Of a DNA stretch of 16,958 bases, positions 6,787 to 13,319 are shown piece after piece. The stretch spans positions 1 through 16,958 of the forward strand of contig NZ_CP040757.1 of assembly GCF_004683865.2 (NCBI RefSeq). The letters are read 5' to 3'. The DNA comes from Paracoccus liaowanqingii (GTDB lineage: Bacteria > Pseudomonadota > Alphaproteobacteria > Rhodobacterales > Rhodobacteraceae). Under the pieces are notes generated by a model, which saw only the letters and a list, made by a program, of their open reading frames with translations, was not told the origin of the DNA and ran no database searches. The stretch's first letter is position 1; the number at the start of each line of letters is the position of its first letter. The translations under genes were made by a program, and so were the position numbers.

Positions 6787-7510
6787 AGCTGTAGATATCT
6801 TTATTTGCCAGACATGATGAGAAAAAATGCGCGATTTCCACTGAGGAGAGAGACTTGGAATCCATTGGCGATATAATTGAAGAAACGCCTTCAACAATTT
6901 TCTCGCCATTATAGTGTACATAATTATCTAGCCGGTGCTTCTTAACGAGGTCTGTTAGCACTCCCATGCCAAAGACGCCCCACCGAAATTTAGAAAGATC
7001 CCACGAACCTGTAATGGCCCGATTTGCAGAAATACGCACAGATCTATGCCAAGCCATGTATCTTAAGAATTTCATAGGGCTGTCGAAATAGCTTAGCGCA
7101 TCTTTGCATATATCGCTATTTGCGGGCATTTTAATGGCGTAATTATTGACAGAGTGACCAAAAGATTTGTGGGTTCCTCCAACAAAAAAATACTCATCTG
7201 CTGGGTTGAAAGGCTTAAGCAATGCCACATCGGCATCTAACCACACCTTCCCCGTCATCGCTATCATACGCAATCGAAACCAGTCTGCAAATGTGGCGTA
7301 GCTGCCGGTCTTTTTGTAGGTAAACACATCTTTCTTTGGTATTATAAAGGAAGCATCTTCCACGATAACCCCTTTGGGGGCACATACATCAGAGTATGTG
7401 TAGAGGGTTACTTCATGGCCATTTCCAGCCATTGAGGAAATGCAGAGCCTTTCAATGTCTGGAAGCTTTCCCCCAATCCAAAGCGTACCAATTTTTGGTA
7501 AAGAGTTCAT
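6734..7510 (-). CDS. DXD-type glycosyltransferase (GT32-like, GT-A fold)
   Basis: A 258-aa enzyme of the sugar-binding DXD family that includes capsular polysaccharide and Och1-like mannosyl- or galactosyltransferases. It starts with KIGTLWIGGKLPD (6-18), the usual opening strand. It then has SYATFADWFRLRMIAMTGKV (70-89) followed by the metal/nucleotide-sugar motif D92-A-D94 in VWLDADVALLKPF. A late histidine in IAHFFSS (about 225-231) fits the family. The start ATG at 7510 follows AAGGAAG on the minus strand; an upstream ATG at 7561 has no site. It is AT-rich like the GT61 gene and convergent with the 97-aa gene. Acceptor and donor are unknown. Confidence 0.8.
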   Translation of the reverse strand: MNSLPKIGTLWIGGKLPDIERLCISSMAGNGHEVTLYTYSDVCAPKGVIVEDASFIIPKKDVFTYKKTGSYATFADWFRLRMIAMTGKVWLDADVALLKPFNPADEYFFVGGTHKSFGHSVNNYAIKMPANSDICKDALSYFDSPMKFLRYMAWHRSVRISANRAITGSWDLSKFRWGVFGMGVLTDLVKKHRLDNYVHYNGEKIVEGVSSIISPMDSKSLSSVEIAHFFSSCLANKDIYSFRSGQSSIYERLNNLYS

Positions 7511-7600
7511 TGGCTTCCTTAAGTATTTATTGATGATGGCTGCGAAACAGGTACCAGGCATTAGGCTTTCGGGACCCTCGACATGGACGAGTTTTACGAC

Positions 7601-7640
7601 ACCGAAAACCCCGGAGCGATCTCTCGCGCCGGGGTTGTCA
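7601..7640. terminator. Terminator-like dispersed repeat, copy B
   Basis: The arms AACCCCGG (7607-7614) and CCGGGGTT (7629-7636) pair perfectly. Inside, GCGA and TCGC pair round a TCTC loop, with one A/G mismatch between the two stem parts. The left flank GACACCGAAAA and right flank GTCAGAAATAAAAA resemble those of copy C at 8587-8628. Confidence 0.6.
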
Positions 7641-7684
7641 GAAATAAAAAACTGGACGCCTCATGAACATCCCATAAACGCGAG

Positions 7685-7760
7685 CAATCGGCGTTCGGTT
7701 CCCGCTAAGAAAGAGTTCGCAGTGAGCGAACTGGCGGGCGTAAGTTCACGCCTTTGATTG
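7685..7760. repeat. Nested four-tier inverted repeat, 76 bases
   Basis: Four pairs of arms nest exactly: CAATC 7685-7689 with GATTG 7756-7760, GGCGT 7690-7694 with ACGCC 7748-7752, CCCGC 7701-7705 with GCGGG 7734-7738, and AGTTCGC 7714-7720 with GCGAACT 7726-7732 around the loop AGTGA. The right part overlaps the last codons and stop of the minus-strand gene at 7746-7967. No T-run follows on either side, so it is not an obvious terminator. Confidence 0.65.
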
Positions 7761-7967
7761 GATCTGAAGTGTCAGATCGACCCGGACAAGGATCGCCCGC
7801 GCCTCCGCCACGCGATGGCGCGCGTCGGCTAGATCTGCCTGTGTCTCTGCCAACCGGCGGGCCGCCTCAGCTACCCATGCCTGGCAAGCACGAACCTCTA
7901 GATCTGCGAATGTGATTTCACTGGTAAGGCGCGAGCACAGAGCGTCAAGGTCAGGGTGAGGTTTCAT
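7746..7967 (-). CDS. Small coiled-coil protein, 73 aa
   Basis: Family not recognised. The product is rich in Ala, Glu and Arg with heptad-like spacing (ARRLAETQADLADARHRVAE), so a short helical coiled coil is likely. It has no signal peptide or membrane segment. The start ATG at 7967 is preceded on the minus strand by AGGTG about nine bases upstream. Its upstream region carries the 10-bp phased repeats at 7995-8044. The stop lies inside the nested hairpin at 7685-7760. Short proteins of this kind are common on plasmids and prophages, but no function can be given. Confidence 0.55.
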   Translation of the reverse strand: MKPHPDLDALCSRLTSEITFADLEVRACQAWVAEAARRLAETQADLADARHRVAEARAILVRVDLTLQIQSKA

Positions 7968-7994
7968 GGCGTTGCACCTGACACCCTGCTAGGG

Positions 7995-8044
7995 CTTCAC
8001 TTCACTTCGTTTCATTTCGTTCCATTTCGCTGCGTTACGCTTTG
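7995..8044. repeat. Five imperfect 10-bp tandem repeats
   Basis: CTTCACTTCA, CTTCGTTTCA, TTTCGTTCCA, TTTCGCTGCG and TTACGCTTTG follow one another with an exact 10-base period, close to one helix turn. They lie just upstream of the minus-strand gene at 7746-7967, so an operator or a plasmid partition (centromere-like) site are the likeliest roles; neither is proven. Confidence 0.55.
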
Positions 8045-8170
8045 GCAAGAAAACCAAAAGACGCAGCAGAAGTCATCGGAAGATGGAGACGCACAACGGC
8101 GTCAACGGCACGCCAGAAAACTCCCCAATCGCTCGATCCCTGTGGTCTCGCTCATGGGGATTTTTAGCGA

Positions 8171-8467
8171 TCAGGACCGATCGCCGCCGAACTCCGAGAA
8201 CGCGTCGCGGACGCGTTGCGCCTCAGCGGCGTCGTCCACGTTAACCGATACCCTGATCCGGTCGTTAAGCGCTGCGTCCTCACGTTCAGAGGGACTTGGA
8301 GAGTCGGAGGCATTGTCCCCTCCGGACGTGTCTTCTCCTGCGCTATTCAACGCGCCGTCTGCCACAATCTCGATGGCCTTTCGGTCCAGGCCGAACTCTT
8401 GCACCAACCGCTCGATGCTCATTTCCGCCTCGCGCCGCGTTTCGAACGTCGCTTCAAGAAGTGCCAT
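8171..8467 (-). CDS. Small stress-protein-like protein, 98 aa
   Basis: The N-terminal 40 residues (ATFETRREAEMSIERLVQEF, then LDRKAIEIV) look like the ferredoxin-like fold seen in general-stress or YflT-like small proteins, in which a strand with TRxEAE starts a helix. A low-complexity acidic linker follows (SAGEDTSGGDNASDSPSPSE), then a second beta/alpha half (RIRVSVNVDD, AEAQRVRDAFSEFGG). The start ATG at 8467 has GAGG about six bases upstream. Downstream, arms TCCCCA and TGGGGA (8122-8160) with a GTTTTC tail on the minus strand may terminate it. The product is probably cytoplasmic. The family assignment is by resemblance only. Confidence 0.65.
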   Translation of the reverse strand: MALLEATFETRREAEMSIERLVQEFGLDRKAIEIVADGALNSAGEDTSGGDNASDSPSPSEREDAALNDRIRVSVNVDDAAEAQRVRDAFSEFGGDRS

Positions 8468-8586
8468 ATTCGCCTCATTGTGATGGGTTCAGGTTGCTGA
8501 TGGCTAACCCGTCATAGCGATGCACAACGTGTCCGGCTGGCTCATGGGTCCAGCGATTCAACAAGGCGGACTTGGGGGTGTTGTGA

Positions 8587-8628
8587 CACGAAAAAACCCG
8601 GTGCGATCTCTCGCGCCGGGGTCGTCAG
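8587..8628. terminator. Terminator-like dispersed repeat, copy C
   Basis: The arms 8597-8606 and 8611-8620 pair over 10 positions (one T/G wobble) around a TCTC loop. An A-run precedes it (8591-8596). The core GCGATCTCTCGCGCCGGGG is shared with copy B. Confidence 0.6.
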
Positions 8629-8706
8629 GACTTGGCAGCTAAAGGAGCCTGACCAGCCTATCAAAGCGAGGCACCGGCCTAAAGTTCCCACGAGCTGGTG
8701 GCCGTT

Positions 8707-8859
8707 CTAGGCTGTGTTGGGCAGGACCTGCTCGATCAGTCTGCGGATCACCTCGGGCCGGGATGGCAGATCCGCGGCCTGGCGCCGAGAGGCGTCCAGG
8801 CGCTCGGCCATCGCGGCCGGCATGCGGACCAGAACCTGCACCTCTTTTGCATCAGCCAT
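8707..8859 (-). CDS. Ribbon-helix-helix DNA-binding protein, 50 aa
   Basis: A very small predicted repressor. The N-terminal EVQVLVRMP is the expected beta strand that reads the DNA groove. Next come AAMAERLDASRRQ (first helix), a turn at DLPSRP, and EVIRRLIEQVL (second helix), the standard CopG/MetJ-type order. I chose ATG 8859 because the domain begins right there; the longer frame to 8946 adds a basic, non-domain leader that overlaps the intergenic region. It is divergent from the 68-aa gene at 8960, and a 12-bp palindrome lies between the two, a likely operator. No toxin partner is recognised next to it. Confidence 0.72.
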   Translation of the reverse strand: MADAKEVQVLVRMPAAMAERLDASRRQAADLPSRPEVIRRLIEQVLPNTA

Positions 8860-8902
8860 GGGGGATCCCGATATTTTTTTCGACCGGACGCGCGGGCGCC
8901 AA

Positions 8903-8914
8903 ATATCATGATAT
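8903..8914. promoter_or_regulatory. Perfect palindrome, possible operator
   Basis: ATATCATGATAT is a perfect 12-base palindrome between the divergent genes at 8859 (minus) and 8960 (plus). Ribbon-helix-helix dimers bind such sites and often repress their own genes; binding here is inferred. Confidence 0.45.
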
Positions 8915-8959
8915 CGGCGACTCTTGACCCCCGACAACTTGTCCAAATGGAGACCGACG

Positions 8960-9166
8960 ATGCACCACGCCCCCGGCGCTTTTGCCGCTGCCTCTGTCCA
9001 GGATGACGAACCGTTTCTGGATCTGGTGGATCGGATGACTCCGGACCGCCTGCGCCAGCTGGCGGCGCTCTGCGCGGCCCGCGGGGGTGGTCTGGAGGGG
9101 ATGGTGGGGCCGCTGCGCGCCTATGCCGAGGTTCAGGGCCGTTCAACCGCCGGGCGCGGTGCATAA
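8960..9166 (+). CDS. Hypothetical protein, 68 aa
   Basis: Unrecognised. The sequence has a helical acidic centre (DEPFLDLVDRMTPDRLRQLAALCAARGGG, given here only as a region at residues about 15-43), no membrane segment and no known motif. The start is ATG 8960, preceded at seven bases by GGAG (8949-8952); a TTG at 8924 is less likely. The gene ends 24 bases before a strong intrinsic terminator. It diverges from the ribbon-helix-helix gene and may be controlled by it. GC content is high and codon use is ordinary for the plasmid backbone. Confidence 0.6.
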   Translation: MHHAPGAFAAASVQDDEPFLDLVDRMTPDRLRQLAALCAARGGGLEGMVGPLRAYAEVQGRSTAGRGA

Positions 9167-9190
9167 AACCTAATATCGACGACACGAACC

Positions 9191-9230
9191 AACCCCCGGG
9201 CGAGACATCGCCCGGGGGTTGCGTATTTTT
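9191..9230 (+). terminator. Strong intrinsic terminator (repeat family copy E)
   Basis: The arms AACCCCCGGGCGA (9191-9203) and TCGCCCGGGGGTT (9208-9220) are perfect 13-base complements round a GACA loop, with a T-run at 9226-9230. It closes the gene at 8960-9166. The preceding GACACGAA matches the left flanks of copies B and C. Confidence 0.85.
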
Positions 9231-9374
9231 AAGTTCAGGATCAGCGGCGGCGGAGAGGGGTCAAGACCTCCTCGAGATTAGCCTCAACTGGTAAAGCGGC
9301 TCGACCAACTAAACTTTTGTGGTAATGTGAGCACCATAGAATCAACTTTAAGTTGTTTTTAGGGAGGTGATAAT

Positions 9375-9572
9375 ATGACGATTATTGGCGCTGATTTCTT
9401 TAGAATTCTGAGTCTTCGAGGGCCAATTTTTAAAGAAAATGGCAGTTTTGATCTAGATTTGTATTTTGGAATTAATGACGTGAAGCGTACTCTTCCGAGG
9501 CCTCAAGAATTCCCATGCCTCACCCTTGGTGATAGAGAAAATATTTCTCAGCGCCTGTCTGATGCAGTTTGA
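9375..9572 (+). CDS. Orphan small protein with strong ribosome binding site, 65 aa
   Basis: No family recognised. The product begins MTIIGADFFRILSLRG, has an aromatic/acidic middle (GSFDLDLYFGIND) and is soluble-looking. The ribosome binding site is among the best in the window: GGGAGGTGA at 9362-9370, only four bases before ATG 9375, so high translation is expected. A 13-base dyad CAACTTTAAGTTG (9343-9355) sits just upstream and could be an operator. The gene is AT-rich and faces the BLUF gene tail to tail with a 76-base gap. A functional link with the light sensor is possible but unproven. Confidence 0.6.
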   Translation: MTIIGADFFRILSLRGPIFKENGSFDLDLYFGINDVKRTLPRPQEFPCLTLGDRENISQRLSDAV

Positions 9573-9648
9573 TATAAAATTAAAAATATGTATTTCGTTT
9601 ATTATAAATAAATAAACTGCCATTAATAAAATCAATAAATTCGCATTT

Positions 9649-10110
9649 TTACATTAATAAACTCTTCGGCACTTCGCAGTTCTCTGCCGAGACTATTCTT
9701 TCGGCATTTCCTGCAGAAATACGCTTGAATATCCTAATCACATCATCAGCCGGCAAGTTGGCAAAATTATAAATTCCATCCAGACCATATGCAGACATAG
9801 CCTCTTCTTTGATGCGTGACATGTGCAGTAGATGCATACTCCACGATTTAAATAATCTAATGTCGAGACGTTCTGATAAGAGAATTTTTAGATTGCGATG
9901 CCGGTTATCTAGCGTAATTCGCATAAAGCAATTAGCAATAGCCGTTTGACTGCCTTCGAGTAATTGTACGAAATCCTCGCTGTCCACAATCAGCGATCCG
10001 GTGATGTCTTCGCGCCTATTGTTTGCACGAGAGACGTCTAATATTTTCCCGATAGATTCAATTTCTATTCCGCCGTGATATGATGAGTAAATCAATCGAT
10101 TGAGGATCAT
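9649..10110 (-). CDS. BLUF-domain blue-light sensor, 153 aa
   Basis: A short BLUF protein that should bind FAD and change conformation in blue light. The key residues line up: Y8 in LIYSS (the AppA Tyr21 position), N30/N31 in SRANNRREDITGSLI (the Asn45 position), Q49 in DFVQLLEG (the Gln63 position), and W90/M92 in FKSWSMHL (the Trp104/Met106 positions). The C-terminal 50 residues are a helical cap with no output enzyme, so it must signal by contact with a partner. The start ATG at 10110 follows TGGAAG on the minus strand by six bases. It is strongly AT-rich. A large PAS-HWE kinase is 700 bases away on the other strand. Confidence 0.92.
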   Translation of the reverse strand: MILNRLIYSSYHGGIEIESIGKILDVSRANNRREDITGSLIVDSEDFVQLLEGSQTAIANCFMRITLDNRHRNLKILLSERLDIRLFKSWSMHLLHMSRIKEEAMSAYGLDGIYNFANLPADDVIRIFKRISAGNAERIVSAENCEVPKSLLM

Positions 10111-10151
10111 GCGGCTTCCATATATTACAGGTCATTATCTATTAAGCAGGC

Positions 10152-10179
10152 ATCTTATTGCTTCTGATTTTTATTGCAA
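10152..10179 (-). promoter_or_regulatory. Candidate promoter of the BLUF gene
   Basis: On the minus strand, TTGCAA (10174-10179) and TAAGAT (10152-10157) are 16 bases apart and lie 40 to 70 bases before the BLUF start. The match to the -35/-10 consensus is only fair. Confidence 0.25.
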
Positions 10180-10294
10180 GAGCAATATTCCCATATAAAA
10201 TAATTAGCAGCATTAGAAATTCACATTCTGGTAGCCACATGGTTTACCAAAGAAGATGTTCTAAATTTTGGAGCAAAAAGGTTCAGCACGAGTC

Positions 10295-10342
10295 TTATGA
10301 GGCGGAAAACCCCGGCACGGTCGATCGCGCCAGGGTTGTGAT
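10295..10342. terminator. Terminator-like dispersed repeat, copy D
   Basis: The arms AACCCCGGC (10308-10316) and GCCAGGGTT (10329-10337) pair with one mismatch. Flanks and core match copy A at 2534-2582 (TTATG, GGCG, CACGGT, GGGTTGTGA). No T-run follows. Confidence 0.55.
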
Positions 10343-10418
10343 AGGGCTATGTCCAGATGTGGGCACACCCCTCAGCGGGTTGTCGAGTGGGTTGCGTCTC
10401 GGGCGCGCGCCGGTTGTC

Positions 10419-10766
10419 CTATGAATTCTTCCACTCAGCCTCGATTAGCTGTTCCAGTTCTGCGTGCAGCTCGTCTTGCTGAGCGGTGAACAAGCAGGGT
10501 TCTTGTCGCGCCTCTGAGGCACTTGGCGCAGAGGATCTTCCACCCTGTGGGCGAGCGCAATCAGGTAAGGAGGTATGTACGTCATCACCTCGAAACTGGG
10601 CACTTCCCTTCATGTTCCCGAAAAAGCCAGCCAAGGGTTGTGGGCAACGACGCCGGGGTTCATCGCAAAGATCGTATGCTACCTGAAACCGACGCAAGCA
10701 TCCTAGTGCATTAAAGCGCAGTGCCAATTCAAACAAAGTCCTCCCTTTAATGACATCCCAAACCAT
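10419..10766 (-). pseudogene. Possible gene remnant, 115 codons
   Basis: The frame is open but weakly supported. The C-terminal end looks like a helical, Glu/Leu-rich protein tail, while the rest is Arg/Pro/Cys-rich and lacks a start signal. It may be the 3' end of a gene whose front is lost by frameshift. No homolog is recognised. Confidence 0.2.
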
Positions 10767-10810
10767 CTAGTCTAGGTTGCAGAGAAGCTAGACTGGGGAA
10801 TTTGATCGCC

Positions 10811-13084
10811 ATGGTTGAAGCAAAAACAACCGATAACTGGCCCACTACTCCTGAAAGCGAGATGGCCGCGCGCATACGCGACTTCGACTGGTCGAATACA
10901 CCTTTGGGTTCATCCGCGGACTGGCCACAAGCTCTTCGAGCTGCTGTGGATTTGATTCTGGACGCTTCCTTTCCTTCCTATGTTTGGTGGGGTCCAGATC
11001 TAGTCCAATTTTACAACGATCCCGCCATTGACGTGAACGGCAGCAAACATCCTGGTCTTCTTGGGACATCGGCTCGAACCGCTTGGCCGGATCTGTGGGG
11101 TATAGTCGGTGGCATTGCCGAACGGGTCTTCACTACGGGCCGACCCGAACGGGGCGAAGATGTTCCCATGGTTCCTGACCGCGGCGGTCCTAAGCAAACT
11201 GCTTGGTTTACATTTTCCTACAGCGCACTGCGAAATGAGACCGGTACGGTTGCTGGCTTGTTCATAACTGGGATCGAGACAACAGAGTTAGTGCGGGCTC
11301 AGATGGCGCTTCGCGACAGTGAAGAACGGCACCGGCTTGTGATCGAGAGTTGGGCGCAGGCTGTATGGGAGACGGACGCAAACGGTATGGTTGTCGCCGA
11401 TAGCCCAAGTTGGCGGGCATATACAGGCCAGTCCCTGCAAGAGTGGCTAGGCTATGGTTGGCTTGATGCGATCCATCCCGACGATCGCGCATATGCTGAA
11501 CAACAATGGCGGGAGGCCATCGCCGCGCGAGCGCCCGTCAATGCCGATTTTCGACTTCGCGTGCCGGGTAACGGTTGGCGCTGGACAAATGTTCGTGCCG
11601 CTCCCCGGTTTGGCTCGGAGGGTCATATTGAGAAATGGGTCGGAATCAACATCGATATCGACAGCCACAAACGCGCTGAAAACGAATTACGCATTAGCGA
11701 GGAACGCTTCAGGGAATTCGGCCGCGCATCTTCTGACGGTTTGTGGATACGGGACGCTAAAACGCTAAAGCTTCAATATGCCAGCGACGCCATGGAAGTT
11801 ATCTATGGCCTTAGTAACGAGGCGATGACGGCCGATCCGATGGCTTGGCCGGCTCTGATCGTACCAGAGGACCGGGACGAAACATTTGGGTATATCGAAC
11901 GCGTGAAGGCCGGCGAGTCCGTCGTTCATGAATTCCGCATCCAGCGTCCATCTGACCTGCAATTCCGCTGGATCCGCAGTGTCGGGTTTCCCTTGTTCGA
12001 CGAAAGAGGGGACGTATCTCGATTGGCCGGCATCTCATCAGACATCACCGAACAAAAACAGCTGACCGAGCATCAGGGCATTTTGCTCGCCGAGCTCCAG
12101 CATCGCGTACGCAACATCATGGGCTTAATCCGATCAATCGGCAATCGCAGCGCCGTGGGTGCCTCGAGCGTCGAGGACTACCGGCAAGCACTTGAAGGCC
12201 GCATGCTCGCCCTGGCGAGGGTTCAAGCGCTGCTGACACGGGAAGCCAATGCAGGGGGATCCCTGCGCGACATCATAGAGGGCGAAGTCCAGGTCCAGGC
12301 ATATCATCCACACCAGTTCAATCTGATCGGGCCCGACATCATACTCTCACCAAAAGCAGTGGAGGTGCTAACGCTCGCCTTTCATGAACTGGCAACAAAC
12401 GCTCTTAAATATGGAGCGTTCTCCGTGCCAGAAGGCAGGCTGACGGTGCACTGGTCTCAGTTTGAGAAACGCGGCTCCCCATGGCTAGTTATAGACTGGG
12501 TCGAGGAAGGCAGGCCACCACAGCCGCCGCCGACACGTCGAGGCTTTGGCAGCGAACTCATTGAAGCGCGCATCCCTTACGAACTTGGTGGCATGGGCAA
12601 GGTCAGCATAGAGTCTGGCGGTGCCCGCTGCCGTATAGAGTTTCCGCTCCAGGATGCCGAAAGCATTCTCGAGACCGACGCGCCAATGCCGCTTACAACT
12701 TTCGGAGGAACCATTGACATGACTGGAGCACCCAACCTGACCGGCAGGATCATCCTCGTCGTGGAGGACGATTACTATCTAGCTGCCGATACTGTCGCTG
12801 CCCTGCGTGGGGCCGGTGCGACTGTGTTGGGGCCATGCCCGAGCCAGGAGACGACGCACGACCTGCTTAAAACCGAACTCCCTACACACGCCATACTTGA
12901 TCTCAATCTCGGCGGCGGCGGGCCCAAGTTCGATATAGCGCAATTGCTTAAGGCCAGGAACGTGCCTTTCATATTCATCACCGGTTATGACCCTGATGTT
13001 ATTCCGCCCGAACTGGCGGACGTTCCGCGCCTGCAAAAGCCAACACCATTCCGAACGATCGTGGAAGCAATAAGTCAGCTTTGA
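10811..13084 (+). CDS. PAS-PAS-PAS HWE histidine kinase with C-terminal receiver
   Basis: A 757-aa cytoplasmic hybrid sensor kinase. Domains: an N-terminal PAS-like sensor (about 15-160, with WWGPDLVQFYNDPA), a second PAS/PAC (about 170-288, EERHRLVIESWAQAVWETDA onward), and a third PAS/PAC (about 296-417). The HWE kinase core has phospho-acceptor H431 in LLAELQHRVRNIMG, the HE pair in FHELATNALKYGA (525-526, N530) and the WxE of VIDWVEEG (563-565). Last is a receiver with acidic residues at 652-654 (VEDD), phospho-acceptor D697 (AILDLNL), T724 and K743 (LQKP). No membrane segment is seen, so signals are internal (redox, light or small ligand). ATG 10811 has GGGGAA about 11 bases ahead; a TTG at 10802 is the alternative. 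No output regulator lies beside it. Confidence 0.92.
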   Translation: MVEAKTTDNWPTTPESEMAARIRDFDWSNTPLGSSADWPQALRAAVDLILDASFPSYVWWGPDLVQFYNDPAIDVNGSKHPGLLGTSARTAWPDLWGIVGGIAERVFTTGRPERGEDVPMVPDRGGPKQTAWFTFSYSALRNETGTVAGLFITGIETTELVRAQMALRDSEERHRLVIESWAQAVWETDANGMVVADSPSWRAYTGQSLQEWLGYGWLDAIHPDDRAYAEQQWREAIAARAPVNADFRLRVPGNGWRWTNVRAAPRFGSEGHIEKWVGINIDIDSHKRAENELRISEERFREFGRASSDGLWIRDAKTLKLQYASDAMEVIYGLSNEAMTADPMAWPALIVPEDRDETFGYIERVKAGESVVHEFRIQRPSDLQFRWIRSVGFPLFDERGDVSRLAGISSDITEQKQLTEHQGILLAELQHRVRNIMGLIRSIGNRSAVGASSVEDYRQALEGRMLALARVQALLTREANAGGSLRDIIEGEVQVQAYHPHQFNLIGPDIILSPKAVEVLTLAFHELATNALKYGAFSVPEGRLTVHWSQFEKRGSPWLVIDWVEEGRPPQPPPTRRGFGSELIEARIPYELGGMGKVSIESGGARCRIEFPLQDAESILETDAPMPLTTFGGTIDMTGAPNLTGRIILVVEDDYYLAADTVAALRGAGATVLGPCPSQETTHDLLKTELPTHAILDLNLGGGGPKFDIAQLLKARNVPFIFITGYDPDVIPPELADVPRLQKPTPFRTIVEAISQL

Positions 13085-13130
13085 AGCGAATATCGCCCCG
13101 AGCAGCCACTTGTCTTCCTACCTAGGCGGC

Positions 13131-13319
13131 TCATTGATAGTCTTCTGCGTCACCGCTCTCATCGCCCGATGCCTTGTCCATAAACGCCGTGTCGTCTGAT
13201 CTATTCAAGACGACCCCCATTTTCCTCACCCGCTCCTGAAGCGCCTTGACGCTCTGCGCGAGGGTCTGGTTAGCTTGATCCTCGACTGGCTTTTGCTGGT
13301 CAGGGTCTTGGTCTGGCAT
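13131..13319 (-). CDS. Small charged coiled-coil protein, 62 aa
   Basis: Unrecognised. The N-terminus is polar and rich in Asp/Gln (MPDQDPDQQKPVEDQ), followed by one helix with heptad character (LAQSVKALQERVRKMGVVL) and an acidic tail (GDESGDAEDY). ATG 13319 is strongly supported by AAAGGAGA six bases upstream on the minus strand; the longer frame to 13409 adds an unlikely basic leader. It is convergent with the kinase gene (46 bases apart) and divergent from the relaxase gene across the candidate oriT. Position beside mob genes would fit a mobilization accessory protein, but no sequence evidence supports that. Confidence 0.65.
   Translation of the reverse strand: MPDQDPDQQKPVEDQANQTLAQSVKALQERVRKMGVVLNRSDDTAFMDKASGDESGDAEDYQ

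Larger units (their letters stand above)
10111..10810. other. 700-base gap; decayed or uncertain coding sequence
   Basis: The first part (10111-10290) is AT-rich and probably carries the BLUF promoter. Repeat copy D follows. From 10419 to 10766 the minus strand has an open frame of 115 codons, but it has no ribosome binding site and a biased, unnatural-looking middle; only its C-terminal 25 residues (FTAQQDELHAELEQLIEAEW) look like a real helical protein. On the plus strand a perfect TAAGGAGGT (10566-10574) touches an ATG at 10575 that opens 43 codons. I read 10419-10766 as the remains of a gene or as non-coding. A 7-base inverted repeat, AGTCTAG (10769-10775) and CTAGACT (10788-10794), precedes the kinase gene. 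Confidence 0.4.

Noticed and set aside
7685..7760. Integron attC site
   Set aside because: The size fits, but the required RYYYAAC and GTTRRRY core sites are missing at the ends and no integrase gene is present.
7995..8044. CRISPR array
   Set aside because: Units are 10 bases with no spacers, and no cas gene is present.
8122..8165. Terminator between 8045 and 8170
   Set aside because: TCCCCA/TGGGGA with T-rich ends is suggestive, but the 27-base loop and 6-base stem are too weak to list as a separate feature.
7956..8483. 175-codon plus-strand frame
   Set aside because: It runs through the 10-bp repeats and opposite the better supported 98-aa gene, is very Ser/Arg rich, and has no plausible domain.
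10158..10424. 88-codon plus-strand frame after the BLUF gene
   Set aside because: It reads through hairpin repeat copy D, has no ribosome binding site, and has mixed composition.
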